From Hydractinia symbiolongicarpus (Eukaryota; Cnidaria; Hydrozoa; Anthoathecata; Hydractiniidae), in the NCBI RefSeq assembly GCF_029227915.1, contig NC_079885.1:16319001-16383000 (forward strand): a stretch of DNA of 64,000 nt, in the 5' to 3' direction. Positions 11,945 through 25,197 of the stretch are shown here, piece after piece (position 1 is the first letter of the stretch; each line of letters opens with the position of its first letter). A program made the translations under genes and the position numbers. The notes beneath the pieces were generated by a model that ran no database searches, was not told where the DNA came from, and saw nothing but the letters and a program-made list of their open reading frames with translations.

Positions 11945-14900
11945 TGGCGCGATGGCTTTAGAACAATGTTAACTCCGTGCACAGCTCTCTAAATGCTGTA
12001 ACATGGCCTTTTGCAGACTAATAATGGCTTTAAACGTAAATACTGTCGTTCCACGTCCCCAGCAAGGCTACCAATGGTCTAGTGTTCCCAGTCTTAATGG
12101 AATATGACGTTCCAAGTCATTTTCCTTGACGCCATGGCAATAGAACACTATTAACTACGCGCACAGTCTTCTAAAGGCTGTAATATGGCCATTTGCAGCC
12201 TAATAAAGGCGTTATACGTAAATACCATCGTTCCAACGGCCTGCGCAGGTTACCATAGGAGTAGTCCTTCCAGTCTCAATGGACTATGACTTCCCAAGTC
12301 CTTTTCCTTGACGCCATGGCTATAGAACACTGTTAACTACGTGCACAGACCTCTAAAGTCAGTAATACGGCCTTTTGCAGCCTAATAAAGCCTTTACACG
12401 TAAATACCGTGATTCCACCACTCTCCGCGGGATACCATTAGTCTAGTCCTTCCAGTCCCAATGGACTACAACGTGCCAAGTCGTTTTCTTTGGCACCTTG
12501 GCGTTAGAATACCGGCAACTACGAGCAGAGTCCTCCAAATCCTGTAACATGGCCTTTTACAGACTAATAAAGGTCTTACACGCAAATCACGTTCTTCTAC
12601 GCCCCCAGAAATGTTACCAATGGTCTAGTGTTCCCAGTCTTAATGGAATATGACGTCTCAAGTCCTCTTCCTTGACGCCATGGCTTCAGAACACTCTTAG
12701 CTACGTGCACAGCCCCCTGTAAGCCGTATTATTGCCGTCGGAGCCTAATAAAGGCGTTAGACGTAAACCACGTGCGTCCACGCTCCCAGCCAGGCTACCA
12801 TTGATCTAGTCCTTCGAGTCTCAATGGACTATGACGTCCCAAGTCCTTTTCCTTGGCGCCATGGCTGTAGAACACTGTTAACTACGTGCACAGCCCTCTA
12901 AAGGCAGTAATATGGCCATTTGCAGCCTAATAAAGGCCTTAAACGTAAATCACGTTCTTCCACGTCCCCAGCAAGGCTACCAATAGCCTAGTGTTCCCAG
13001 TCGCAATGGACTAGAACGTGCCAAGTCCTCTTCCTTGGCGCTATGGCGTTAGAACACTGTTAACAACGTGCACGGCCCTTTGAACGCTGTAATATGGCCA
13101 TTTGCAGCCTATTAAAAGCTTTATACGTAAATACTGTCGCTCCACCTGCCTGCGCAAGTTACCATTGGTGTAGTCCTTCCACTCTCAATAGACTATGACG
13201 TCCTAAGTCGTTTTCTTTGACGCCGTGACGTTTGAAAACCCGCTAGTACGCGCACAGTCCCCTAAATGCTATAGTATGGCTTTTGTTAGTCTAAAAAAGG
13301 CCTTACGCGTAAATCAAGTGCTTCCACTCTCCAAACCAGGCTACCAATGGTGTACCTTTCCGACTATCATTTAACTACGACGTCCCAATTCCTTTTCCTT
13401 GGCGCTTAAGCGTTAAACCACTTTTAACTACGTGCACAGGCCTCTAAATGCTGTAAATTGCCTTTTGCAGCCAAATAAAGGCTTTACACGTAAATAACGT
13501 GGTTCCACCACCCTTCGCGGGATACCAATAGTCTAGTCCTTCCAGTCTCAATGGACTATGACGGCCCAAGTCCTTTTCCTTGACGCCATGGCTATAGAAC
13601 ACTGTTAACTACGTGCACAGCCCTCTAAAGTCAGTAATACGGCCTTTTGCAACCTAATAAAGGCTTAACACGTAAATACCGTGGTTCCACCACCCTTCGC
13701 GGGATACCATTGGTCTAGTTCTTCCAGTCTCAACGGACTATAACGTGATAAGTCATTTTCCTTGGCGCCATGGCTTTAGAACCCTGTTTACTACGTGCAA
13801 GGCCCTCTAAACGCTGTAATATGGCCTTTTGTAGCCTAATAAAGGCTTTATACGCAAATACCGTTGTTTCACCTGCCTACGCCGGTTACCATTGGATTAG
13901 ACCTTCTAGTCTCAATGGACTACAACGTCCCAAGTCGTTTTCTTTGGCACCGTGGCGTTAGAAGACCGCCAACTACGCGCACAACCCTCTAAATGCGACA
14001 ATATCGTCTTTTGCAGGCTAGTAAAGGCCTTACCTGTAAGTCACGTGTTTCCATGCTGCCAGGAAGGCTACCATTAGTCTAGTGTTCCCAGTCTCAATGG
14101 ACTAGAACGTGCCAAGTCCTTTTCCTTGGCGCTATGGCGTTAGAACACTTTTAACTACGTGCACAGGCCTCTAAATGCTGTAAATTGCCTTTTGCAGCCA
14201 AATAAAGGCTTTACACGTAAATAACGTGGTTCCACCACCTTTCGCGGGATACCAATAGTCTAGTCCTTCCAGTCTCAATGTACTATGACGTCTTAAGTCC
14301 TTTTCCTTCGCGCCATGGCTTTAGCACACTGTTAACTCCGTGCACAGCCCTCTAAAGGCTGTAACATGGCCATTTGCAGCGTAATAAAGGCGTTATACGT
14401 AAATCACGTTCTTTCACGTCCCCAGCAAGGTTACCAATGGTCTAGTGTTCCCAGTCTTAATGGAATAATACGTCTCAAGTCCTCTTCCTTGACGCCATGG
14501 CTTTAGAACACTCTTAGCTACGTGCACAGCCCCCTGTAAGCCGTATTATTGCCGTCGCAGCCTAATAAAGGCCTTAGACGTACACCACGTGCTTCCACGC
14601 TCCCAGCCAGGCTACCATTGATCTAATCCTTCGAGTCTCAATGGACTATGACGTCCCAAGTCCTTTTCCTTCGCGCCATGGCTGTAGAACACTGTTAACT
14701 ACGTGCACAGCCCTCTAAAGGCAGTAATATGGCCATTTGCAGCCTAATAAAGGCCTTAAACGTAAATCACGTTCTTCCACGTCCCCAGCAAGGCTACCAA
14801 TAGCCTAGTGTTCTCAGTCGCAATGGACTAGAACGTGCCAAGTCCTTTTCCTTGGCGCTATGGCGTTAGAACACTGTTAACAACGTGCACGGCCCTTTGA

Positions 14901-15229
14901 ACGCTGTAATATGGCCATTTGCAGCCTATTAAAGGCCTTATACGTAAATACTGTCGTTCCACTTGCCTGCGCAAGTTACCATTGGTGTAGTCCTTCCACT
15001 CTCAATAGACTATGACGTCCTAAGTCGTTTTCTTTGACGCCGTGACGTTTGAAAACCCGCTAGTACGCGCACAGTCCCCTAAGTGCTATAGTATGGCTTT
15101 TGTTAGTCTAAAAAATGCCTTACGCGTAAATCACGTGCTTCCACTCTCCAAACCAGGCTACCAATGGTGTACCTTTCCGACTATCATTGAACTAAGACGT
15201 CCCAAGTCCTTTTCCTTGACGCCATGGCT

Positions 15230-15397
15230 CTCAAACCATGATGGTAAAAAATTAAACTTTAGCTAGCCAGGTAAACACTTTTGGGAGTTCTTAGTAAAAT
15301 ATATATATGTATATAATTTTACCTATAGCTGGAAAGATCAAATATATACAATACAAAATGTGTCAAACCTTTTTTTTCTGTGTTCTGTTACAAATAC
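15230..15397. other. 168-bp AT-rich non-satellite insert, copy 1
   Basis: Between CCATGGCT and GTTAACTACG, where a normal monomer has about 10 bp, there are 168 bp unlike any monomer. The stretch is strongly AT-rich and contains an imperfect palindrome around the ATATATATGTATATA core (about 15294-15331, arms GTAAAAT and ATTTTAC), a second loose inverted pair (CCAGGTAAA at 15268 and TTTACCTATAGCTGG near 15329), and a run of eight T near 15370. I see no clear target-site duplication and no coding potential. It could be a fragment of a degraded mobile element or filler captured during break repair; I cannot assign it. Confidence 0.9.
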
Positions 15398-15751
15398 GTT
15401 AACTACGTGCACAGCCCTCTAAATGCGGCATTATCGTCTTTTGCAGGCTAATAAAGGCCTTACCCGTAAGTCACGTGTTTCCATGCTGCCAGGAAGGCTA
15501 CCATTAGTCTAGTGTTCCCAGTCTCAATGGACTACGACGTCACAAGTCCTTTTCCTTGACGCTATGGCGTTAGAACACTGTTAACTACGTGCACGGCCCT
15601 TTGAACGCTGTAATATGGCCATTTCCAGCCTATTAAAGGCCTTATACGTAAATTCTGTCGCTCCACCTGCCTGCGCAAGTTATCATTGGTGTAGTCCTTC
15701 CAGTCTCAATGGACTATGACGTCCCAAGTCGTTTTCTTTGACGCCGTGACG

Positions 15752-16297
15752 TATGAAAACCCGCAGGTACGCGCACAATCCTCTAAATGCTATAGTATGG
15801 CTTTTGTAAGTCTAAAAAAGGCCTTACGCGTAAATCACGTGCTTCCACGCTCCCAGCCAGGCTACCATTGATCTAGTCCTTCGAGTCTCAATGGACTATG
15901 ACGTCCCAAGTCCTTTTCCTTGGCGCCATGGCTGTAGAACACTGTTAACTACGTGCACAGCCCTCTAAAGGCAGTAATATGGCCATTTGCAGCCTAATAA
16001 AGGCCTTAAACGTAAATCACGTTCTTCCACGTCCCCAGCAAGGCTACCAATAGCCTAGTGTTCTCAGTCGCAATGGACTAGAACGTGCCAAGTCCTTTTC
16101 CTTGGCGCTATGGCGTTAGAACACTGTTAACAACGTGCACGGCCCTTTGAACGCTGTAATATGGCCATTTGCAGCCTATTAAAGGCCTTATACGTAAATA
16201 CTGTCGCTCCACCTGCCTGCGCAATTTACCATTGGTGTAGTCATTCCAGTCTCAATAGACTATGACGTCCTAAGTCGTTTTCTTTGACGCCGTGACG
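15752..16297 (+). repeat. Three-monomer block present only in HOR B copy 1
   Basis: About 546 bp here have no counterpart at the expected place in copy 2 (junction at about 21519-21547). Copy 2 passes from the 15721-type sequence (GTCCCAAG) to the 16292-type sequence (GTGACGTTTGAAAAC) inside the shared GTTTTCTTTGACGCCGTGACG segment. The simplest reading is deletion by unequal exchange between equivalent positions of two monomers; a gain in copy 1 is also possible. Confidence 0.85.
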
Positions 16298-17739
16298 TTT
16301 GAAAACCCGCTAGTACGCGCACAGTCCCCTAAATGCTATAGTATGGCTTTTGTTAGTCTAAAAAAGGCCTTACGCGTAAATCACGTGCGTCCACTCTCCA
16401 AGCCAGGTTACCAATGGTGTACCTTTCCGACTATCATTTAACTACGACGTCCCAATTCCTTTACCTTGGTGCTTAAGCGTTAAACCACTTTTAACTACGT
16501 GCACAGGCCTCTAAATGCTGTAAATTGCCTTTTGCAGCCAAATAAAGGCTTTACACGTAAATAACGTGGTTCCACCACCCTTTCGCGGGATACCAATAGT
16601 CTAGTCCTTCCAGTCTCATTGGACTATGACGTCCCAAGTCCTTTTCCTTGACGCCATGGCTATAGAACACTGTTAACTACGTGCACAGCCCTCTAAAGGC
16701 AGTAATATGGCCATTTGCAGCCTAATAAAGGCCTTAAACGTAAATCACGTTCTTCCACGTCCCCAGCAAGGCTACCAATAGCCTAGTGTTCCCAGTCGCA
16801 ATGGACTAGAACGTGCCAAGTCCTTTTCCTTGGCGCTATGGCGTTAGAACACTGTTAACAACGTGCACGGCCCTTTGAACGCTGTAATATGGCCATTTGC
16901 AGCCTATTAAAGGCCTTATACGTAAATACTGTCGCTCCACCTGCCCGCGCAATTTACCATTGGTGTAGTCCTTCCACTCTCAATAGACTATGACGTCCTA
17001 AGTCGTTTTCTTTGACGCCGTGACGTTTGAAAACCCGCTAGTACGCGCACAGTCCCCTAAATGCTACAGTATGGCTTTTGTTAGTCTAAAAAAGGCCTTA
17101 CGCGTAAATCACGTGCTTCCACTCTCCAAGCCAGGTTACCAATGGTGTACCTTTCCGACTATCATTTAACTACGACGTCCCAATTCCTTTTCCTTGGCGC
17201 TTAAGCGTTAAACCACTTTTAACTACGTGCACAGGCCTCTAAATGCTGTAAATTGCCTTTTGCAGCCAAATAAAGGCTTTACACGTAAATAACGTGGTTC
17301 CACCACCCTTCGCGGGATACCATTAGTCTAGTCCTTCCAGTCTCAATGGACTATGACGGCCCAAGTCCTTTTCCTTGACGCCATGGCTATAGAACACTGT
17401 TAACTACGTGCACAGCCCTCTAAAGTCAGTAATACGGCCTTTTGCAGCCTAATAAAGGCTTAACACGTAAATACCGTGGTTCCACCACCCTTCGAGGGAT
17501 ACCATTGGTCTAGTTCTTCCAGTCTCAACGGACTATAACGTGATAAGTCCTTTCCCTTGGCGCCATGGCTTTAGAACCCTGGTAACTACGTGCAAGGCCC
17601 TCTAAACGCTGTAATATGGCCTTTTGTAGCCTAATACAGGCTTTATACGCAAATACCGTTGTTCCACCTGCCTACGCCGGTTACCATTGGTGTAGACCTT
17701 CTAGTCTCAATGGACTACAACGTCCCAAGTCGTTTTCTT

Positions 17740-20700
17740 TGGCGCGATGGCTTTAGAACAATGTTAACTCCGTGCACAGCTCTCTAAATGCTGTAACATG
17801 GCCTTTTGCAGACTAATAATGGCTTTAAACGTAAATACTGTCGTTCCACGTCCCCAGCAAGGCTACCAATGGTCTAGTGTTCCCAGTCTTAATGGAATAT
17901 GACGTTCCAAGTCATTTTCCTTGACGCCATGGCAATAGAACACTATTAACTACGCGCACAGTCTTCTAAAGGCTGTAATATGGCCATTTGCAGCCTAATA
18001 AAGGCGTTATACGTAAATACCATCGTTCCAACGGCCTGCGCAGGTTACCATAGGAGTAGTCCTTCCAGCCTCAATGGACTATGACTTCCCAAGTCCTTTT
18101 CCTTGACGCCATGGCTATAGAACACTGTTAACTACGTGCACAGACCTCTAAAGTCAGTAATACGGCCTTTTGCAGCCTAATAAAGCCTTTACACGTAAAT
18201 ACCGTGATTCCACCACTCTCCGCGGGATACCATTAGTCTAGTCCTTCCAGTCCCAATGGACTACAACGTGCCAAGTCGTTTTCTTTGGCACCTTGGCGTT
18301 AGAATACCGGCAACTACGAGCAGAGTCCTCCAAATCCTGTAACATGGCCTTTTACAGACTAATAAAGGTCTTACACGCAAATCACGTTCTTCTACGCCCC
18401 CAGAAATGTTACCAATGGTCTAGTGTTCCCAGTCTTAATGGAATATGACGTCTCAAGTCCTCTTCCTTGACGCCATGGCTTCAGAACACTCTTAGCTACG
18501 TGCACAGCCCCCTGTAAGCCGTATTATTGCCGTCGGAGCCTAATAAAGGCGTTAGACGTAAACCACGTGCGTCCACGCTCCCAGCCAGGCTACCATTGAT
18601 CTAGTCCTTCGAGTCTCAATGGACTATGACGTCCCAAGTCCTTTTCCTTGGCGCCATGGCTGTAGAACACTGTTAACTACGTGCACAGCCCTCTAAAGGC
18701 AGTAATATGGCCATTTGCAGCCTAATAAAGGCCTTAAACGTAAATCACGTTCTTCCACGTCCCCAGCAAGGCTACCAATAGCCTAGTGTTCCCAGTCGCA
18801 ATGGACTAGAACGTGCCAAGTCCTCTTCCTTGGCGCTATGGCGTTAGAACACTGTTAACAACGTGCACGGCCCTTTGAACGCTGTAATATGGCCATTTGC
18901 AGCCTATTAAAAGCTTTATACGTAAATACTGTCGCTCCACCTGCCTGCGCAAGTTACCATTGGTGTAGTCCTTCCACTCTCAATAGACTATGACGTCCTA
19001 AGTCGTTTTCTTTGACGCCGTGACGTTTGAAAACCCGCTAGTACGCGCACAGTCCCCTAAATGCTATAGTATGGCTTTTGTTAGTCTAAAAAAGGCCTTA
19101 CGCGTAAATCACGTGCTTCCACTCTCCAAACCAGGCTACCAATGGTGTACCTTTCCGACTATCATTTAACTACGACGTCCCAATTCCTTTTCCTTGGCGC
19201 TTAAGCGTTAAACCACTTTTAACTACGTGCACAGGCCTCTAAATGCTGTAAATTGCCTTTTGCAGCCAAATAAAGGCTTTACACGTAAATAACGTGGTTC
19301 CACCACCCTTCGCGGGATACCAATAGTCTAGTCCTTCCAGTCTCAATGGACTATGACGGCCCAAGTCCTTTTCCTTGACGCCATGGCTATAGAACACTGT
19401 TAACTACGTGCACAGCCCTCTAAAGTCAGTAATACGGCCTTTTGCAACCTAATAAAGGCTTAACACGTAAATACCGTGGTTCCACCACCCTTCGCGGGAT
19501 ACCATTGGTCTAGTTCTTCCAGTCTCAACGGACTATAACGTGATAAGTCCTTTTCCTTGGCGCCATGGCTTTAGAACCCTGTTTACTACGTGCAAGGCCC
19601 TCTAAACGCTGTAATATGGCCTTTTGTAGCCCAATAAAGGCTTTATACGCAAATACCGTTGTTTCACCTGCCTACGCCGGTTACCATTGGATTAGACCTT
19701 CTAGTCTCAATGGACTACAACGTCCCAAGTCGTTTTCTTTGGCACCGTGGCGTTAGAAGACCGCCAACTACGCGCACAACCCTCTAAATGCGACAATATC
19801 GTCTTTTGCAGGCTAGTAAAGGCCTTACCTGTAAGTCACGTGTTTCCATGCTGCCAGGAAGGCTACCATTAGTCTAGTGTTCCCAGTCTCAATGGACTAG
19901 AACGTGCCAAGTCCTTTTCCTTGGCGCTATGGCGTTAGAACACTTTTAACTACGTGCACAGGCCTCTAAATGCTGTAAATTGCCTTTTGCAGCCAAATAA
20001 AGGCTTTACACGTAAATAACGTGGTTCCACCACCTTTCGCGGGATACCAATAGTCTAGTCCTTCCAGTCTCAATGTACTATGACGTCTTAAGTCCTTTTC
20101 CTTCGCGCCATGGCTTTAGCACACTGTTAACTCCGTGCACAGCCCTCTAAAGGCTGTAACATGGCCATTTGCAGCGTAATAAAGGCGTTATACGTAAATC
20201 ACGTTCTTTCACGTCCCCAGCAAGGTTACCAATGGTCTAGTGTTCCCAGTCTTAATGGAATAATACGTCTCAAGTCCTCTTCCTTGACGCCATGGCTTTA
20301 GAACACTCTTAGCTACGTGCACAGCCCCCTGTAAGCCGTATTATTGCCGTCGCAGCCTAATAAAGGCCTTAGACGTACACCACGTGCTTCCACGCTCCCA
20401 GCCAGGCTACCATTGATCTAATCCTTCGAGTCTCAATGGACTATGACGTCCCAAGTCCTTTTCCTTCGCGCCATGGCTGTAGAACACTGTTAACTACGTG
20501 CACAGCCCTCTAAAGGCAGTAATATGGCCATTTGCAGCCTAATAAAGGCCTTAAACGTAAATCACGTTCTTCCACGTCCCCAGCAAGGCTACCAATAGCC
20601 TAGTGTTCTCAGTCGCAATGGACTAGAACGTGCCAAGTCCTTTTCCTTGGCGCTATGGCGTTAGAACACTGTTAACAACGTGCACGGCCCTTTGAACGCT

Positions 20701-22988
20701 GTAATATGGCCATTTGCAGCCTATTAAAGGCCTTATACGTAAATACTGTCGTTCCACTTGCCTGCGCAAGTTACCATTGGTGTAGTCCTTCCACTCTCAA
20801 TAGACTATGACGTCCTAAGTCGTTTTCTTTGACGCCGTGACGTTTGAAAACCCGCTAGTACGCGCACAGTCCCCTAAGTGCTATAGTATGGCTTTTGTTA
20901 GTCTAAAAAATGCCTTACGCGTAAATCACGTGCTTCCACTCTCCAAACCAGGCTACCAATGGTGTACCTTTCCGACTATCATTGAACTAAGACGTCCCAA
21001 GTCCTTTTCCTTGACGCCATGGCTCTCAAACCATGATGGTAAAAAATTAAACTTTAGCTAGCCAGGTAAACACTTTTGGGAGTTCTTAGTAAAATATATA
21101 TATGTATATAATTTTACCTATAGCTGGAAAGATCAAATATATACAATACAAAATGTGTCAAACCTTTTTTTTCTGTGTTCTGTTACAAATACGTTAACTA
21201 CGTGCACAGCCCTCTAAATGCGGCATTATCGTCTTTTGCAGGCTAATAAAGGCCTTACCCGTAAGTCACGTGTTTCCATGCTGCCAGGAAGGCTACCATT
21301 AGTCTAGTGTTCCCAGTCTCAATGGACTACGACGTCACAAGTCCTTTTCCTTGACGCTATGGCGTTAGAACACTGTTAACTACGTGCACGGCCCTTTGAA
21401 CGCTGTAATATGGCCATTTCCAGCCTATTAAAGGCCTTATACGTAAATTCTGTCGCTCCACCTGCCTGCGCAAGTTATCATTGGTGTAGTCCTTCCAGTC
21501 TCAATGGACTATGACGTCCCAAGTCGTTTTCTTTGACGCCGTGACGTTTGAAAACCCGCTAGTACGCGCACAGTCCCCTAAATGCTATAGTATGGCTTTT
21601 GTTAGTCTAAAAAAGGCCTTACGCGTAAATCACGTGCGTCCACTCTCCAAGCCAGGTTACCAATGGTGTACCTTTCCGACTATCATTTAACTACGACGTC
21701 CCAATTCCTTTTCCTTGGCGCTTAAGCGTTAAACCACTTTTAACTACGTGCACAGGCCTCTAAATGCTGTAAATTGCCTTTTGCAGCCAAATAAAGGCTT
21801 TACACGTAAATAACGTGGTTCCACCACCCTTCGCGGGATACCATTAGTCTAGTCCTTCCAGTCTCATTGGACTATGACGTCCCAAGTCCTTTTCCTTGAC
21901 GCCATGGCTATAGAACACTGTTAACTACGTGCACAGCCCTCTAAAGGCAGTAATATGGCCATTTGCAGCCTAATAAAGGCCTTAAACGTAAATCACGTTC
22001 TTCCACGTCCCCAGCAAGGCTACCAATAGCCTAGTGTTCCCAGTCGCAATGGACTAGAACGTGCCAAGTCCTTTTCCTTGGCGCTATGGCGTTAGAACAC
22101 TGTTAACAACGTGCACGGCCCTTTGAACGCTGTAATATGGCCATTTGCAGCCTATTAAAGGCCTTATACGTAAATACTGTCGCTCCACCTGCCCGCGCAA
22201 TTTACCATTGGTGTAGTCCTTCCACTCTCAATAGACTATGACGTCCTAAGTCGTTTTCTTTGACGCCGTGACGTTTGAAAACCCGCTAGTACGCGCACAG
22301 TCCCCTAAATGCTACAGTATGGCTTTTGTTAGTCTAAAAAAGGCCTTACGCGTAAATCACGTGCTTCCACTCTCCAAGCCAGGTTACCAATGGTGTACCT
22401 TTCCGACTATCATTTAACTACGACGTCCCAATTCCTTTTCCTTGGCGCTTAAGCGTTAAACCACTTTTAACTACGTGCACAGGCCTCTAAATGCTGTAAA
22501 TTGCCTTTTGCAGCCAAATAAAGGCTTTACACGTAAATAACGTGGTTCCACCACCCTTCGCGGGATACCATTAGTCTAGTCCTTCCAGTCTCAATGGACT
22601 ATGACGGCCCAAGTCCTTTTCCTTGACGCCATGGCTATAGAACACTGTTAACTACGTGCACAGCCCTCTAAAGTCAGTAATACGGCCTTTTGCAGCCTAA
22701 TAAAGGCTTAACACGTAAATACCGTGGTTCCACCACCCTTCGCGGGATACCATTGGTCTAGTTCTTCCAGTCTCAACGGACTATAACGTGATAAGTCCTT
22801 TTCCTTGGCGCCATGGCTTTAGAACCCTGGTAACTACGTGCAAGGCCCTCTAAACGCTGAAATATGGCCTTTTGTAGCCTAATACAGGCTTTATACGCAA
22901 ATACCGTTGTTCCACCTGCCTACGCCGGTTACCATTGGTGTAGACCTTCTAGTCTCAATGGACTACAACGTCCCAAGTCGTTTTCTTT
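17740..22988 (+). repeat. HOR B, copy 2 (5249 bp, three monomers shorter)
   Basis: The copy follows copy 1 at offset 5795 up to about 21547 and then at offset 5249 up to 22988. The change of offset is 546 bp, exactly three monomers. The copy ends where copy 1 would restart: TTTTCTTTGG continues into CACCGTGGCG instead of CGCGATGG. The AT-rich insert is retained. Confidence 0.92.
21025..21192. other. 168-bp AT-rich non-satellite insert, copy 2
   Basis: This appears identical to 15230-15397, including the AT tract and the eight-T run, and lies exactly 5795 bp downstream with the same flanks. It was copied with HOR B rather than inserted twice. No third copy follows in C or elsewhere in the window. 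Confidence 0.92.
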
Positions 22989-22990
22989 GG

Positions 22991-24081
22991 CACCGTGGCG
23001 TTAGAAGACCGCCAACTACGCGGACAGCCCTCTAAATGCGACAATATCGTCTTTTGCAGGCTAGTAAAGGCCTTACCTGGTAGTCACGTGTTTCCATGCT
23101 GCCAGGAAGGCTACCATGAGTCTAGTGTTCCCAGTCTCAATGGACTAGAACGTGCCAAGTCCTTTTCCTTGGCGCTATGGCGTTAGAACACTGTTAACTA
23201 CGTGCACGGCCCTTTGAACGCTGTAATATGGCCATTTGCAGCCTATTAAAGGCCTTATACGTGAATACTGTCGCTCCACCTGCCTGCGCAAGTTACCATT
23301 GGTGTAGTCCTTCCACTCTCAATGGACTATGACGTCCTAAGTCGTTTTCTTTGACGCCGTGACGTTTGAAAACCCGCAAGTACGCGCACAGTCCCCTAAA
23401 TGCTATAGTATGGCTTTTGTTAGTCTAAAAAAGGCCTTACGCGTAAATCACGTGCTTCCACTCTCCAAACCAGGCTACCAATGGTGTACCTTTCCGACTA
23501 TCATTTCACTACGACGTCCCAATTCCTTTTCCTTGGCGCTTTAGCGTTAAACCACTTTTAACTACGTGCACAGGCCTCTAAATGCTGTAAATTGCCTTTT
23601 GCAGCCAAATAAAGGCTTTACACGTAAATAACGTGGTTCCACCACCCTTCGCGGGATACCAATTGTCTAGTCCTTCCAGTCTCAATGGACTATGACGTCC
23701 TAAGTCCTTTTCCTTGACGCCATGGCTAAAGAACACTGTTAACTACGTGCACAGCCCTCTAAAGTCAGTAATACGGCCTTTTGCAGCCTAATAAAGGCTT
23801 AACACGTAAATACCGTGGTTCCACCACCCTTCGCGGGATACCATTGGTCTAGTTCTTCCAGTTTCAACGGACTATAACGTGATAAGTCCTTTTCCTTGGC
23901 GCCATGGCTTTAGAACCCTGTTAACAACGTGCAAGGCCCTCTAAACGCTGTAATATGGCGTTTTGTAGCCTAATAAAGGCTTTATACGTAAATACCGTTG
24001 TTCCACCTGCCTACGCCGGTTACTATTGGTGTAGACCTTCTAGTCTCAATGGACTACAACGTCCCAAGTCGTTTTCTTTGG
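22991..24081 (+). repeat. 6-monomer unit C, copy 1 (1091 bp)
   Basis: The unit runs from CACCGTGGCGTTAGAAGACC to the next occurrence of that motif at 24082. The 1091-bp period reaches back with lower identity to about 22270, inside the tail of HOR B copy 2, so C probably grew from that tail. Shared variants are GACAATATCGTC, CTTACCTGGTAGTC and TTTCACTACGACG. Confidence 0.88.
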
Positions 24082-25197
24082 CACCGTGGCGTTAGAAGAC
24101 CGCCAACTACGCGCACAGCCCTCTAAATGCGACAATATCGTCTTTTGCAGGCTAGTAAAGGCCTTACCTGGTAGTCACGTGTATCCATGCTGCCAGGAAG
24201 GCTACCATTAGTCTAGTGTTCCCAGTCTCAATGGACTAGAACGTGCCAAGTCCTTTTCCTTGGCGCTATGGCGTTAGAACACTGTTAACTACGTGCACGG
24301 CCCTTTGAACGCTGCAATATGGCTATTTGCAGCCTATTAAAGGCCTTATACGTGAATACTGTCGCTCCACCTGCCTGCGCAAGTTACCATTGGTGTAGTC
24401 CTTCCACTCTCAATGGACTATGACGTCCTAAGTCGTTTTCTTTGACGCCGTGACGTTTGAAATCCCGCAAGTACGCGCACAGTCCCCTAAATGCTATAGT
24501 ATGGCTTTTGTTAGTCTAAAAAAGGCCTTACGCGTAAATCACGTGCTTCCACTCTCCAAACCAGGCTACCAATGGTGTACCTTTCCGACTATCATTTCAC
24601 TACGACGTCCCAATTCCTTTTCCTTGGCGCTTTAGCGTTAAACCACTTTTAACTACGTGCACAGGCCTCTAAATGCTGTAAATTGCCTTTTGCAGCCAAA
24701 TAAAGGCTTTACACGTAAATAACGTGGTTCCACCACCCTTCGCGGGATACCAATAGTCTAGTCCTTCCAGTCTCAATGGACTATGACGTCCTAAGTCCTT
24801 TTCCTTGACGCCATGGCTAAAGAACACTGTTAACTACGTGCACAGCCCTCTAAAGTCAGTAATACGGCCTTTTGCAGCCTAATAAAGGCTTAACACGTAA
24901 ATACCGTGGTTCCACCACCCTTCGCGGGATACCATTGGTCTAGTTCTTCCAGTTTCAACGGACTATAACGTGATAAGTCCTTTTCCTTGGCGCCATGGCT
25001 TTAGAACCCTGTTAACTACGTGCAAGGCCCTCTAAACGCTGTAATATGGCGTTTTGTAGCCTAATAAAGGCTTTATACGTAAATACCGTTGTTCCACCTG
25101 CCTACGCCGGTTACTATTGGTGTAGACCTTCTAGTCTCAATGGACTACAACGTCCCAAGTCGTTTTCTTTGGCACCGTGGCGTTAGGAGACCGCCAA
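24082..25197 (+). repeat. 6-monomer unit C, copy 2 and the start of a third
   Basis: This is the second 1091-bp unit, with a third start of CACCGTGGCG at 25173 that breaks off after about 25 bp (GGAGACCGCC, then CTACGTGCACAGG). It differs from copy 1 by scattered changes such as GAAATCCCGC against GAAAACCCGC near 24460 and GTGTATCC against GTGTTTCC near 24180. Confidence 0.87.

Larger units (their letters stand above)
11945..17739 (+). repeat. HOR B, copy 1 (31 monomers + insert, 5795 bp)
   Basis: The unit begins at TTGGCGCGATGG (GATGG at 11951) and restarts at the same motif (GATGG at 17746), a 5795-bp offset. Markers at 13770 and 15042 recur at 19565 and 20837 with that offset. Subtracting the net ~158 bp gained at the insert leaves 31 monomers. 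Differences from copy 2 seen by eye include AAATCAAGTG against AAATCACGTG near 13317 and AAGTCATTTTCC against AAGTCCTTTTCC near 13750. The unit holds 4- and 6-monomer internal repeats of the CAATAGCCTAG and GTGACGTTTGAAAAC types. Confidence 0.92.

Noticed and set aside
15230-15397. Insert as a miniature inverted-repeat transposon
   Set aside because: The ends (CTCAAACC and ACAAATAC) are not inverted copies of each other, no target duplication is visible, and about 10 bp of the monomer are lost. The internal palindrome alone is not enough.
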